From assembly GCF_012273515.2 (NCBI RefSeq), contig NZ_CP050975.2, forward strand, positions 3,286,001 to 3,350,000: a stretch of 64,000 nt of DNA. The letters run 5' to 3'. Positions 45,507 through 57,043 of the stretch are shown in pieces (position 1 is the stretch's first letter; every line of letters starts with the position of its first letter). The position numbers were made by a program, and so were the translations under genes. The stretch is from Streptomyces sp. RPA4-2. GTDB lineage: Bacteria > Actinomycetota > Actinomycetes > Streptomycetales > Streptomycetaceae. The notes below the pieces were generated by a model. It ran no database searches. It had not been told where the DNA came from and was given only the letters and a program-made list of their open reading frames with translations.

Positions 45507-46067
45507 GTGTCCGCCGTCACCGACCCCCGCCCCCTCACCGGGGAACCGCTCGCGCTCGACCTGCTGAACACCCGCTGGAACAGCGAGGGGGTGCCCCAGG
45601 ACCTGCTCACGGACACCGGGGGGCTGGCGGTGTGGCTGGCCGCGAACGGGTTCGCCCTCCCGGCCGACGAGACCGTGCTGCGCCACACCCTCCAGGCGCG
45701 CGACGCCCTGCGGGCGGCAGTGGACGGGCACCTGCGGGGAGAGGCGGACGGGGCGTCCTCGGCCGGGGCGGAGCGGGTCGACGCCGTCCTCGCGCACGGG
45801 CGCATCAGGGTCACCCTGTCGCCCGAGGGGCCGGGCGAGCGCGCCGAGTTCGAGGACCCGGCATGGGAGCCCGGCTGGCTCGCCGCGCGCAACTACCTGG
45901 AGCTGCTGGGCGCTTCCCCCGACCGCATCCGCCACTGCGCCCACGAGACCTGCGTCCTGCACTTCCTCGACACCTCACGCAACGGCACCCGCCGCTGGTG
46001 CTCGATGGCGGGCTGCGGTAACCGGGCGAAGGCGTCCCGCCACTACGCGCGCACGAAAGAGAACTGA
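45507..46067 (+). CDS. CGNR zinc-finger protein (ABATE domain), putative regulator
   Basis: A 186-residue protein. The N-terminal ABATE-type domain begins ALDLLNTRW. The C-terminal zinc finger is CAHETC with CSMAGCGNRAKASRHY, which gives the family its CGNR name. These are thought to be stress-related transcription factors. GTG 45507 has AAGGGAG upstream. An in-frame ATG at 45447, with AAGGG upstream, adds 20 residues and cannot be excluded. It is divergent from the VOC group, which it may control through the inverted repeat between them. Confidence 0.82.
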   Translation: MSAVTDPRPLTGEPLALDLLNTRWNSEGVPQDLLTDTGGLAVWLAANGFALPADETVLRHTLQARDALRAAVDGHLRGEADGASSAGAERVDAVLAHGRIRVTLSPEGPGERAEFEDPAWEPGWLAARNYLELLGASPDRIRHCAHETCVLHFLDTSRNGTRRWCSMAGCGNRAKASRHYARTKEN

Positions 46068-46310
46068 GCCGGCGCCCAGGCGGTTCGAGGAGCCCGGCAT
46101 GTCCGGCCATACCGCGCTATCACCGGCGTGGCGTATGGCGGAAGTACGCCATGCTTCCATCCCGTCACGGTCAACTCTCCCCAAATAACTGCCCTTTGGG
46201 TAAAGCTGAGCGGTCATCCGGGTTCACATACCGGACTGATGTGATCGCGTCCCGTAGGAACGTCGGGACGGGTCACTCCACGCTCGTTCCTTTACCTACA
46301 AGGGATGCCG

Positions 46311-49300
46311 ATGACCCTCGACCCCCAGCGCGCTCCTCTGTCGGGCGCGAGACGCGTGGTCCGCATAGCCGTGGCCGCGGGCCTGGTGGCCGCGCTCTCC
46401 GCGGCCGGACCGATACCCATGGCCCTCGCCGCGGACCACGCACCCGCCGCCACGCCCGACCCGGGCACCAAGTCCGCGAGCGCCAAGCTCGGTTCGGACG
46501 ACGCGGCCCTCCTCGCCGAGGCCAAGGCCGACGGCACCAAGAACGTCACGATGATGGTCGCCACCGCGCCCGGCCAGACCGAGCAGGTCGCCCGGCAACT
46601 GGACGCGGTCCAGGGCGGTCTCGTCGGCCGGACCTTCGACAAGGTCGGCTACGTCCGGGCCACCGTCCCGACCGCGAAGGCGGACGCGGCCATCGCCGCC
46701 GCCGCCAAGCTCTCCTCCGTGCACGGCATCGACCTGCGCCAGGACATCGCACTGGACGACCCGACCCCGAGCGCGGACACCGCCAAGGGCGCCGACAAGG
46801 CCCACGGCACGGTCACCCGCTCCGCCCCGGGCAAGAACACCCCCGCCGAGAACCCGTACAACCCGTCCTTCGAGACGGGCGCCGTCGACTTCGTGAAGAA
46901 GAACCCGAAGGCGGACGGCCGCGGCGTCACCATCGGCATCCTCGACTCGGGCGTGGACCTGGGCCACCCGGCGCTGCAGAAGACCACCACCGGCGAGCGC
47001 AAGGTCGTCGACTGGGTCACGTCCACCGACCCGGTCAACGACGGCGACGGCAGCTGGCGGCGGATGACCAGCGCGGTCTCCGGCCCGTCCTTCCCCATCA
47101 CGACGGCCAGTCAGGGCACCGAGTCCTTCAAGGCCCCGGCCGGCGCCTACAAGTTCAACTACATGTACGAGTCGGCCACCGCGGGCGGCGACGAAGCGGG
47201 CGACCTGAACCGCGACGGCGACACCACCGACGCCTGGGGCGTGCTGTACGACCCGGCCTCCGGAACCGTGCGGGTCGACGCGAACGACAACCTCGACTTC
47301 ACCGACGACGCGCCGATGAAGCCGTACAAGGACGGTTTCCAGGTCGGCTACTTCGGCAAGGACAACCCGGCGACCGACGTCGTCGAGCGCATCCCGTTCG
47401 TCGTCGAGATCCGCAAGGACGTGGTCTTCGACGCGGCCGGTTCCAAGGCCGACTATGTCAACATCGGCGTCATCTCCAGCGAGCACGGCACGCACGTGGC
47501 GGGCATCACCTCCGCCAACGGCCTGTTCGGCGGCAGGATGAACGGCGCCGCCCCCGGAGCGAAGATCGTCTCGTCCCGCGCCTGCGTCTTCGGCCCCGGC
47601 TGCACCAACATCGCGCTCACCGAGGGCATGATCGACCTCGTCGTCAACCGCGGCGTCGACATCGTCAACATGTCCATCGGCGGCCTGCCCGCGCTGAACG
47701 ACGGCAACAACGCGCGCTCCGAGCTCTACACGCGTCTCATCGACACCTACGGCGTCCAGCTGGTGATCTCCGCGGGCAACTCCGGCCCCGGTGCCAACAC
47801 CATCGGCGACCCCGGCCTCGCCGACAAGGTCATCTCGGTCGGCGCGTCCATCTCCAAGGAGACCTGGGCCGCCAACTACGGCTCGGTCGTGGAGAAGAAG
47901 TACGCGATGATGCCGTTCTCCTCGCGCGGTCCGCGTGAGGACGGCGGCTTCACGCCGACGCTGACGGCGCCCGGCGCCGCGATCAACACCACCCAGACCT
48001 GGCTGCCGGGCTCCCCGGTCGCCGAGTCGGGCTACACCCTGCCGGCCGGCTACTCGATGCTCCAGGGCACCTCGATGGCGTCCCCGCAGGCCGCGGGCGC
48101 GTCCGCGCTGCTGCTGAGCGCCGCCAAGCAGAAGGGCATCGCCCTGACGCCCGCCGACCTCCGCACGGCCCTCACCTCGACCGCCGACCACATCAAGGGT
48201 GTGCAGGCGTACGAGGAGGGCGCGGGCCTCATCAACATCGTGGACGCGTGGAAGGCCGTCAAGGACGACGCGACCGCCCACGAGTACACCGTGAAGGCGC
48301 CGGTCGACACCGCGATCGACTACGCGCTGAAGACCCCCGGCTTCGGCACCGGACTGTACGACCGCGAGGGCGGTCTCAAGGCCGGCGTGAAGAAGACGTA
48401 CGAGATCACCGTCACCCGTACCTCCGGTCCGGACCGGGCGATCCGCCACGAGCTGCACTTCGAGAACAACGCCGGTGACACCTTCAGGATCGTCGGCTCC
48501 GACGAGGTGAAGCTCGAACTGAACAAGCCGGTCACCGTCAAGGTCTCCGCGAAGGCCTCCTCGGCCGGCATCAAGAGCGCGATCCTCGAACTCGACGACC
48601 CGAGGACCGAGGGCGTCGACCGGCAGATCCTGACCACGGTCGTGGTCTCGACGCCGCTCAAGTACGCGTACGCCGACTCGGGTTCGGTGCAGCGTGACAG
48701 CACGCGGTCGTACTTCCTGACCGTGCCCGAGGGCGCCAGGAGCCTCGAGGTCGCCATCGGCGGGCTGAAGGGCCTGAGCCAGACCCGGTTCATCTCCATC
48801 CACCCGTACGGAGTCCCGGTCGAGGACACCGGCACGCCGTACTGCTACAGCAACTACCCGAACACCAACGGCTGCAAGCCCGACGTGCGTGCGTACGCGG
48901 ACCCGCAGCCCGGTGTCTGGGAGGTCGAGGTCGAGGCGCGCCGCACGTCGCCGCTGCTCGACAACCCGTACAAGCTGGAGGCCACCGTGCTCGGCGCGGC
49001 CTTCGACCCGGAGACCGTGACGGTGCCCGAGGCCAAGGTGGGCACGCCCGTCACCGCCTCCTGGAAGGTGACGAACCAGTTCGCCGCGATCGACGGCAGG
49101 CTGCGGGGCGGCCCGCTCGGCTCCTCGAAGACGGACCGGCCGACCATCGCCCAGAACGCCACGCAGACCACCACGGTCGACGTGCCCGCGGGCGCCGCCT
49201 CGCTGGACGTCGCCATCGGCAACGTCTCCGACACCGCCGCCGACCTCGACCTGACGGTGTACGACTCCACCGGCAAGCAGGTCGCCCAGTCCGCGGACGG

Positions 49301-49622
49301 CGACTCGGAGGAGGCGGTCTCCATCCCCAGCCCCGCCGCGGGCACGTACACCATCGAGGTCGCGGGCTACTCGGTCCCGTCGGGCTCGACCGCGTACGAC
49401 TACCGTGACGTCTTCTTCTCGTCCGCGCTCGGCACGGTCGTCGTCGACGCGTCCACGCCGGTGAAGCTCTCCACGGGCGGCACGGCGCAGGTGTCCGGCA
49501 CGGTCACCGCCCTGGCCCCGGCCCCCGAGGGACGCGAGTTCTTCGGCCAGGTACAGCTGGTGAACGCCCGTGGCACCGCCGCGGGCCTCGGCAGCGTGAA
49601 GATCGAGAAGGTCACGCCGTAG
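46311..49622 (+). CDS. Secreted subtilisin-family (S8) serine protease
   Basis: A 1103-residue exported protease. A signal peptide with LVAALSAAGPIPMALAA ends at about residue 40, and an I9-like propeptide follows. The catalytic triad is D212 (GILDSGVDLGHP), H392 (SEHGTHVAGI) and S588 (GTSMASPQAAG), with the oxyanion Asn in ISAGNSGPGA. The 180 residues between Asp and His are a large insert with acidic Asp-rich loops (DLNRDGDTTDAWG) likely to bind calcium. Beta-rich C-terminal domains, including one like the pre-peptidase PPC domain, make up the last 400 residues. ATG 46311 has AAGGG six bases upstream; the ATG at 46305 overlaps it. Such enzymes digest external protein. Confidence 0.93.
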   Translation: MTLDPQRAPLSGARRVVRIAVAAGLVAALSAAGPIPMALAADHAPAATPDPGTKSASAKLGSDDAALLAEAKADGTKNVTMMVATAPGQTEQVARQLDAVQGGLVGRTFDKVGYVRATVPTAKADAAIAAAAKLSSVHGIDLRQDIALDDPTPSADTAKGADKAHGTVTRSAPGKNTPAENPYNPSFETGAVDFVKKNPKADGRGVTIGILDSGVDLGHPALQKTTTGERKVVDWVTSTDPVNDGDGSWRRMTSAVSGPSFPITTASQGTESFKAPAGAYKFNYMYESATAGGDEAGDLNRDGDTTDAWGVLYDPASGTVRVDANDNLDFTDDAPMKPYKDGFQVGYFGKDNPATDVVERIPFVVEIRKDVVFDAAGSKADYVNIGVISSEHGTHVAGITSANGLFGGRMNGAAPGAKIVSSRACVFGPGCTNIALTEGMIDLVVNRGVDIVNMSIGGLPALNDGNNARSELYTRLIDTYGVQLVISAGNSGPGANTIGDPGLADKVISVGASISKETWAANYGSVVEKKYAMMPFSSRGPREDGGFTPTLTAPGAAINTTQTWLPGSPVAESGYTLPAGYSMLQGTSMASPQAAGASALLLSAAKQKGIALTPADLRTALTSTADHIKGVQAYEEGAGLINIVDAWKAVKDDATAHEYTVKAPVDTAIDYALKTPGFGTGLYDREGGLKAGVKKTYEITVTRTSGPDRAIRHELHFENNAGDTFRIVGSDEVKLELNKPVTVKVSAKASSAGIKSAILELDDPRTEGVDRQILTTVVVSTPLKYAYADSGSVQRDSTRSYFLTVPEGARSLEVAIGGLKGLSQTRFISIHPYGVPVEDTGTPYCYSNYPNTNGCKPDVRAYADPQPGVWEVEVEARRTSPLLDNPYKLEATVLGAAFDPETVTVPEAKVGTPVTASWKVTNQFAAIDGRLRGGPLGSSKTDRPTIAQNATQTTTVDVPAGAASLDVAIGNVSDTAADLDLTVYDSTGKQVAQSADGDSEEAVSIPSPAAGTYTIEVAGYSVPSGSTAYDYRDVFFSSALGTVVVDASTPVKLSTGGTAQVSGTVTALAPAPEGREFFGQVQLVNARGTAAGLGSVKIEKVTP

Positions 49623-49637
49623 CGCGTGCGCCCGTGA

Positions 49638-49676
49638 GGGGGCGGGCGTCCGGAGTTCCGGGCGCCCGCCCCCTTT
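49638..49676 (+). terminator. Terminator after the subtilisin gene
   Basis: GGGGGCGGGCGTCCGGA pairs with TCCGGGCGCCCGCCCCC, 17 positions with one G-T pair, followed by TTT. It begins 15 bp after the stop codon. Confidence 0.82.
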
Positions 49677-49725
49677 CCTCTGCGCGTCTTCTCATGCCCG
49701 GTCGAGCCCTCCCGGTCGAGCCCTC

Positions 49726-50475
49726 TCATTCGCAGGTGAGGGAGCGGGAGGCGGGCAGCGCCCGGAGGATCCACTCCCGGTCGCGGGCGATGTCCTTCTC
49801 CCCCGTCGTCCACCGGTCGGGGGTCACCGCGCCCCGTCGGATGCCGACCAGTACGTGCTCACCCCGGCGCGGAGCGGCCTCCTCCCGGTCCACCAGGAAG
49901 GTGACCCGCGTCTTCCCCTTCGCCGGTTTGTAGGAGCGCGTCACGTCGAGGGTGACCCGGTCCCGCCCGGTGCCCGGAACCGGCTCGATCCCGGCGATCT
50001 CGCCCTCGGCCAGCAGCCGGGAGCAGGCGAGGTAACCGGGGCCGCTGAGCGAGGCCGAGCCGCTCGCGCTGTCCGCCGCCTTCGCCCCGCTGTCCGCCGA
50101 CGACTTCGAATCCACGCCCCCGCCCTGCGCGATCAGCCAGCCCATGCCGACGACCATCGAGGCGACGACGGCCGCGGCGAGGGTGCCCAGGACGACGGCT
50201 AGGGGACGGCGGCCCCGGTTCCTCGGCGCCCCCGCCGGACGGCGCGGACGCTGCCTGGGAACCCGTACGGGCCTCGTCTCCTCCCCCGCTTCCGCCAGTG
50301 CGCCCCCGATGGCGGCCAGCTGTTCCCGCAGCACCACCAGGTCCGCGACCGCCGACCGGTGCTCCGCCACCGCCTCCGGGTCGTCGCGGGCCCCTTCGGG
50401 CAGCGGTTCACCGGTGATCGCGGCCCACAGCGCGTCCGCTGCCGCACTGTCCTCGTGCTCGGCGTACCCGGCCAC
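49726..50475 (-). CDS. Single-pass membrane protein, putative sigma-factor partner
   Basis: A 249-residue protein read from GTG 50475, one base after the sigma-factor stop. The N-terminal cytoplasmic part has about 85 residues with a helical core (HEDSAAADALWAAITGE). A membrane helix lies at about residues 90-112 (LAVVLGTLAAAVVASMVVGMGW), and an outer domain with two Cys follows (YLACSRLL and SLTCE). By position it should be the anti-sigma factor, but the HxxxCxxC zinc motif of the ZAS family is absent, so the mode of control must differ. It is translationally coupled to the sigma gene. Confidence 0.78.
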   Translation of the reverse strand: MAGYAEHEDSAAADALWAAITGEPLPEGARDDPEAVAEHRSAVADLVVLREQLAAIGGALAEAGEETRPVRVPRQRPRRPAGAPRNRGRRPLAVVLGTLAAAVVASMVVGMGWLIAQGGGVDSKSSADSGAKAADSASGSASLSGPGYLACSRLLAEGEIAGIEPVPGTGRDRVTLDVTRSYKPAKGKTRVTFLVDREEAAPRRGEHVLVGIRRGAVTPDRWTTGEKDIARDREWILRALPASRSLTCE

Positions 50476-50476
50476 G

Positions 50477-52317
<1,841 letters not shown>

Positions 52318-52337
52318 CGCCCACCGCGCACGCCCCC

Positions 52338-52365
52338 GGGGCGGTCACCGCACGGTGACCGCCCC
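52338..52365 (+). terminator. Terminator after asd
   Basis: A perfect 12-bp stem (GGGGCGGTCACC and complement) with a GCAC loop, 21 bp past the stop codon. Downstream, from 52388 to 52445, a degenerate CTCACGCCGTGCCC unit repeats three times with no coding role I can see. Confidence 0.8.
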
Positions 52366-52490
52366 TTCGCACGCCCTGACCACTCCTGGTCACGCCGTGC
52401 CCCCTCCCGCTCACGCCGTGCCCGCCGCGGCTCACGCGGTGTCCGCTCCTGTCCGCGGCCGACCGCCGCCCCTCCGGGGGCACGCGCCCG

Positions 52491-52973
52491 TCACGCCCGG
52501 CGCACCTCGTAGAGGAAACAGCCGTACTCGACGGCCCGTACGTGGACCAGCTCCACCGCCGGGTCGGCGAAGGCCGCCTCGAAGGCCGCCTCGAACGCGG
52601 ACCACTCCGGGACCTCCACCAGCCGGCCCCCGAGGATGCGGCCCCCGGCGGAGTAGCGCCGCACGGTGCGGTGGGCGCCCTCGAACGGCCGGACGTCCGC
52701 GGCCGGCCCCCCGCACTCCCGCGCGTGGACGAAGACCGGGCCCTGCTCGTCGTACGCGCCCGGATCGACGCCGGCCGCGGCGGCCCAGCGGCGCAGCGGG
52801 GCGTACGAGACGAGGGCGATCCGCTCCCCCGGCTCACCACGGCGCAGACAGCAGCGGAGCGGAGCGCCGCCCTCCTCGTCCGTGAAGGGAACCATCGGGC
52901 GCCCCGCGTCGTCAGCTGTGCGGAGATCCTTCAGGACCTCCGGTTCGATGGGGCGTGCGGTGTAGGTCGTCAT
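52491..52973 (-). CDS. DUF1203 family protein
   Basis: A 160-residue soluble protein. The pattern LRCCLRRGEPGERIALVSYAP near the middle, then GPVFVHARECGG and the C-terminal VHVRAVEYGCFLYEVRRA are typical of DUF1203, whose function is not known. I used ATG 52973 (MTTYTARPIEPEVLKDLR); an ATG three codons upstream is also possible. It is convergent with asd. Confidence 0.85.
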   Translation of the reverse strand: MTTYTARPIEPEVLKDLRTADDAGRPMVPFTDEEGGAPLRCCLRRGEPGERIALVSYAPLRRWAAAAGVDPGAYDEQGPVFVHARECGGPAADVRPFEGAHRTVRRYSAGGRILGGRLVEVPEWSAFEAAFEAAFADPAVELVHVRAVEYGCFLYEVRRA

Positions 52974-53086
52974 GCGCTCCACAGTCGCGCCCGAAAGCCC
53001 CGGTCACCGGCGGGATACGGACATCGCGTTCCGTGCTGGTCCCGTGGAAGGATGGCGCAACCGTCACATAACGAGGAGATGACCGC

Positions 53087-55657
53087 GTGCCTGGCACAAA
53101 CCTGACCCGCGAAGAGGCGCAGCAGCGCGCGAAGCTGCTCACCGTTGACTCGTACGAGATCGATCTCGACCTCTCGGGCGCGCAGGAGGGCGGCACCTAC
53201 CGGTCCGTGACCACAGTGCGCTTCGATGTCTCCGAGAGCGGCGCGGAGTCCTTCATCGACCTGGTGGCCCCGACCGTTCACGAGGTGGTCCTCAACGGGG
53301 ACGCCCTCGCCCCCGCCGAAGTCTTCGAGGACTCGCGGATCACGCTGCCGGGCCTCCTGGAGGGACGCAACGTCCTGCGGGTCGTCGCGGACTGCGCGTA
53401 CACCAACACCGGCGAGGGTCTGCACCGGTTCGTCGACCCGGTCGACCAGCAGGCCTACCTGTACACCCAGTTCGAGGTCCCGGACGCCCGACGCGTCTTC
53501 GCGTCCTTCGAGCAGCCCGACCTGAAGGCCACCTTCCGGTTCACCGTGAAGGCGCCCTCCGGCTGGACCGTCATTTCCAACTCGCCGTCGCCCGAGCCCA
53601 AGGACGACACCTGGGCCTTCGAGCCGACGCCGAGGATCTCCACGTACATCACCGCGCTGATCGTCGGCCCGTACCACTCGGTGCACAGCGTGTACGAGAA
53701 GGACGGGCAGAGCGTGCCGCTCGGCATCTACTGCCGTCCCTCGCTCGCCGAGTTCCTCGACTCGGACGCGATCTTCGAGGTCACCCGGCAGGGCTTCGAG
53801 TGGTTCCAGGAGAAGTTCGACTTCGCGTACCCGTTCAAGAAGTACGACCAGCTCTTCGTGCCGGAGTTCAACGCGGGCGCGATGGAGAACGCGGGCGCGG
53901 TGACGATCCGGGACCAGTACGTGTTCCGGTCGAAGGTCACCGACGCCGCGTACGAGGTGCGCGCCGAGACGATCCTGCACGAGCTGGCCCACATGTGGTT
54001 CGGCGACCTCGTGACCATGGAGTGGTGGAACGACCTGTGGCTGAACGAGTCGTTCGCCACCTACACCTCCATCGCCTGCCAGGCCTACGCGCCGGACAGC
54101 CGCTGGCCGCACTCCTGGACCACCTTCGCGAACTCCATGAAGACGTGGGCGTACCGGCAGGACCAACTGCCCTCCACCCACCCGATCATGGCGGAGATCG
54201 GCGACCTGGACGACGTGCTCGTCAACTTCGACGGGATCACGTACGCGAAGGGGGCGAGCGTGCTGAAGCAGCTCGTCGCGTACGTCGGCATGGACGAGTT
54301 CTTCCGGGGCGTGCAGACCTACTTCAAGCGGCACGCGTACGGCAACACGCGCCTGTCCGACCTGCTGGGCGCGCTGGAGGAGACCTCCGGGCGCGACCTG
54401 AAGAACTGGTCGGAGAAGTGGCTGCGGACCGCCGGCATCAACGTCCTGCGCCCAGAGGTCGAGACGGACGCGGACGGGGTCATCACCTCCTTCGCGATCC
54501 GCCAGGAGGCCCCGGCGCTCCCGGCGGGCGCCAAGGGCGAGCCGACGCTCCGCCCCCACCGCATCGCGGTCGGCCTCTACAACCTCGACGCGAGCGGCAA
54601 GCTGGTGCGCGACGAGCGGATCGAGCTCGACGTCGACGGTGAGCTGACCGCCGTGCCCGAGCTGACCGGCAAGCGCCGTCCGGCCGTCTTCCTGCTCAAC
54701 GACGACGACCTGTCGTACGCCAAGGTCCGTCTCGACGAGGACTCGCTGGCCTTCGTGACGGAGCACCTCGGCGACTTCGAGTCCTCGCTGCCGCGCGCGC
54801 TGTGCTGGGCCTCCGCCTGGGACATGACCCGCGACGGGGAGCTCGCCACCCGCGACTACCTTTCCCTGGTGCTGTCCGGCATCGGCAAGGAGTCCGACAT
54901 CGGTGTCGTGCAGTCGCTGCAGCGGCAGCTCAAGCTGGCGATCGAGATGTACGCCGACCCCGCCACCCGCGAGGCGCTGCTGACCCGCTGGACCGAGGCG
55001 ACCCTCGCGCACCTGCGCGCGGCCGAGGCCGGCGGCGACCACCAGCTCGCCTGGGCGCGCGCCTTCGCGGACACCGCCCGCACGCCGGAGCAGCTGGACC
55101 TCCTGGAGGGTCTGCTGGAGGACCGGGAGACCATCGGGGGTCTCGCCGTCGACACCGAGCTGCGCTGGGCGTTCGTACAGCGGCTCGCGGCGGTCGGACG
55201 CTACGACGAGGCGGAGATCACGGCCGAGTACGAGCGAGACCGGACGGCGGCCGGTGAGCGGCACGCGGCCACCGCGCGGGCCGGCCGTCCCACCGCGGAG
55301 GCGAAGGAGGAGGCCTGGGTCTCGGTCATCGAGTCCGACAAGCTCCCCAACGCCGTGCAGGAGGCGGTGATCGGCGGCTTCGTGCAGACCGACCAGCGTG
55401 AGCTGCTCGCTCCGTACGCGGACCGGTTCTTCGCCGTGGTGAAGGACATCTGGGACGCCCGTTCGCACGAGATCGCCCAGCAGATCGCGATCGGCCTGTA
55501 CCCGTCGATCCAGGTCTCCGAGGAGACCCTCGCCAAGACGGACGCGTGGCTGGCCTCCGCCGAGCCCAACGCGGCACTGCGCCGCCTGATCTCGGAGTCC
55601 CGCGCCGGGATCGAGCGCGCGCTGAAGGCACAGGCGGCGGACGCGGCGGCCTCGTAG
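53087..55657 (+). CDS. pepN: Aminopeptidase N, M1 family (copy 2)
   Basis: An 856-residue M1 aminopeptidase with the exopeptidase motif GAMENAG and zinc motif H298-E-L-A-H302, third ligand Glu in LWLNESFATYTS. A C-terminal ERAP1-like helical domain completes it. The start is GTG 53087 with GAGGAG upstream (VPGTNLTREEAQQRAKLL). It is collinear over its whole length with the copy at 37440, and its motif is the canonical one, so this is likely the main housekeeping enzyme. Confidence 0.95.
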   Translation: MPGTNLTREEAQQRAKLLTVDSYEIDLDLSGAQEGGTYRSVTTVRFDVSESGAESFIDLVAPTVHEVVLNGDALAPAEVFEDSRITLPGLLEGRNVLRVVADCAYTNTGEGLHRFVDPVDQQAYLYTQFEVPDARRVFASFEQPDLKATFRFTVKAPSGWTVISNSPSPEPKDDTWAFEPTPRISTYITALIVGPYHSVHSVYEKDGQSVPLGIYCRPSLAEFLDSDAIFEVTRQGFEWFQEKFDFAYPFKKYDQLFVPEFNAGAMENAGAVTIRDQYVFRSKVTDAAYEVRAETILHELAHMWFGDLVTMEWWNDLWLNESFATYTSIACQAYAPDSRWPHSWTTFANSMKTWAYRQDQLPSTHPIMAEIGDLDDVLVNFDGITYAKGASVLKQLVAYVGMDEFFRGVQTYFKRHAYGNTRLSDLLGALEETSGRDLKNWSEKWLRTAGINVLRPEVETDADGVITSFAIRQEAPALPAGAKGEPTLRPHRIAVGLYNLDASGKLVRDERIELDVDGELTAVPELTGKRRPAVFLLNDDDLSYAKVRLDEDSLAFVTEHLGDFESSLPRALCWASAWDMTRDGELATRDYLSLVLSGIGKESDIGVVQSLQRQLKLAIEMYADPATREALLTRWTEATLAHLRAAEAGGDHQLAWARAFADTARTPEQLDLLEGLLEDRETIGGLAVDTELRWAFVQRLAAVGRYDEAEITAEYERDRTAAGERHAATARAGRPTAEAKEEAWVSVIESDKLPNAVQEAVIGGFVQTDQRELLAPYADRFFAVVKDIWDARSHEIAQQIAIGLYPSIQVSEETLAKTDAWLASAEPNAALRRLISESRAGIERALKAQAADAAAS

Positions 55658-55689
55658 CCCGTCGTACGTCGCGCATAGGTACGGTCTGA

Positions 55690-55720
55690 GGGCGCCCGGC
55701 GTTGTGCCGGGCGCCCCTTT
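55690..55720 (+). terminator. Terminator after pepN copy 2
   Basis: A perfect 11-bp stem (GGGCGCCCGGC and complement) with a GTTGT loop and a following CTTT, 32 bp past the stop codon. Confidence 0.82.
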
Positions 55721-55766
55721 CCGTTCGTGGGGCGCCCTCACCTCTCCGTTCGTGGGGCGCCCTCAC
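55720..55766. repeat. 22-bp direct repeat at the end of the M14 gene
   Basis: TCCGTTCGTGGGGCGCCCTCAC occurs at 55720-55741 and at 55745-55766, with 25-bp spacing. The second copy contains the stop codon of the carboxypeptidase gene (55763-55765). A GGGGCGCCC core gives each copy a small palindrome. Confidence 0.7.
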
Positions 55767-57031
55767 ATCAGGGCGCGGGCGAGCACGAGCATGGTGCGGG
55801 CCTGGAGCGCGGTCTGGTCGGCGACGGACACCCAGCGGGCGTCGAACGTGCGCTCCAGCTCGCGGGCCCACCCGTCCACGAGGGTGTCCAGCGCCGGTGC
55901 GCCGCCCAGGGCCCGGCTCATCATGGCCGCCGCGCGCAGCGGGATGCGGCGGGCCGCGATACCGAGCGAGACGGAGTTGCCGACGGTGGTGGCCAGTTCG
56001 GCAGCGCTCCAGGTGTCCACGACCCCGGACCCGATGTCCATGAGTTCACGGGCCGCCGTGAAATGGGCCAGCTCGTCAGTTGTTCCGGGCGGACGCGAAT
56101 CCAACTCGCCGACCACGGACTCCAGTTGCTTGACCCGGCCGAGCAGGATCTCGCTGACGTCGGCGAGTTCACGGCGCGGCTCCGCCACCGGCCGCGGATC
56201 GCCGACGCCCGCCACGCTCCAGAAGGGCGCCTCGACCACGGCCGAGACGGTGCCGTGGCGCATCGCGTGCAGCCAGGTGGCCCGCGAGACGAAGCCCGAG
56301 GGGTCCCGTTCCTCCGCCGGACTGCCGTCCGGCAGGACGAGCACACCCGGTCCCTCGACGAGCCACCCCATGCCGTCGAAGGGCCGGTGTTCCAGGGGAA
56401 TGCCCAGGTCCGCCGCGATCCGGCGGTAGGCGGCCGGCACTCCGGGCACCGCGCGGGTCAGTTGCAGGAAGGTTCCTCCTGCTTCGACGCCGTGCAACGA
56501 GAACTGCACGACGGGGCGCAGTTCGTCGATGAGCCCCAGCAGCGCCTCGGACTCCGGCATCGGTGCGCGCGGATCCCCCGCGACGGGCGGGAACTCGGGC
56601 TGGGCGGCGAAGGCGGGGCGGTAGAAGCGCCGGTAGTAGCTCCCGATGAGGGGCGGTGCGGCGGCGTCCGGGACACCGGAGGAATGCGCGGTCATCCAGC
56701 CGTCGGCGAGACGCGCACCGTCGGGATCGAGGCAGAGCAGGAAATGCCAGGTGCAGTCCAGCCCTCCGTCGCCGCTGCCCAGGACACTGGGATCACGGGC
56801 GAGCCACCGGGCGAACCGGAGTGAAGTGGCCCCGCCCACCGGCTCGTTGGCGTGCGCGCCGGCGACCGTGAGCAGCTGGCGCGGGCCGTGTCCGGCCGAC
56901 AGCAGCCACAGCGGGCGGCCGGCACGCGAGGTCCCGATGTCGCGCAGACGCAAGTCGCCGGGCCGCGCGGCCACCGTCGCACGAGCGCCTCGCAGCAACT
57001 CGTCCAGGGTGGGATACGGGGTTCCCCGCAT
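55763..57031 (-). CDS. M14-family zinc carboxypeptidase of the putative RiPP locus
   Basis: A 422-residue protein of the M14 fold. The zinc site is H60-x-x-E63 (VAGAHANEPVGG) and H180 (VQFSLHGVEAGG); the likely catalytic Glu is E267 (SAVVEAPFW). LDPDGARLADGWM also fits the family. There is no signal peptide, so it acts in the cytoplasm. A C-terminal helical part of about 150 residues follows the catalytic domain. Its ATG is 12 bp after the stop of the second small peptide gene, with no strong ribosome site of its own, so it is probably coupled. A role trimming the C-terminus of the small peptides is my inference. Confidence 0.88.
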   Translation of the reverse strand: MRGTPYPTLDELLRGARATVAARPGDLRLRDIGTSRAGRPLWLLSAGHGPRQLLTVAGAHANEPVGGATSLRFARWLARDPSVLGSGDGGLDCTWHFLLCLDPDGARLADGWMTAHSSGVPDAAAPPLIGSYYRRFYRPAFAAQPEFPPVAGDPRAPMPESEALLGLIDELRPVVQFSLHGVEAGGTFLQLTRAVPGVPAAYRRIAADLGIPLEHRPFDGMGWLVEGPGVLVLPDGSPAEERDPSGFVSRATWLHAMRHGTVSAVVEAPFWSVAGVGDPRPVAEPRRELADVSEILLGRVKQLESVVGELDSRPPGTTDELAHFTAARELMDIGSGVVDTWSAAELATTVGNSVSLGIAARRIPLRAAAMMSRALGGAPALDTLVDGWARELERTFDARWVSVADQTALQARTMLVLARALM

Positions 57032-57043
57032 GCCGGGATCCGG

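Noticed and set aside
46129..46152. Inverted repeat TGGCGTA-N9-TACGCCA upstream of the subtilisin gene
   Set aside because: It is a 7-bp repeat 160 bp before the start, without a second copy or a known regulator; too weak to annotate as an operator.
52388..52445. Three degenerate CTCACGCCGTGCCC units after asd
   Set aside because: Too short and imperfect to call an element; mentioned only with the asd terminator.
52970..55741. A 923-residue open frame antisense to pepN copy 2
   Set aside because: It mirrors the coding strand's codon bias (high third-position GC), has no homology-like motifs and no ribosome site. Antisense frames of this kind cover most genes here.
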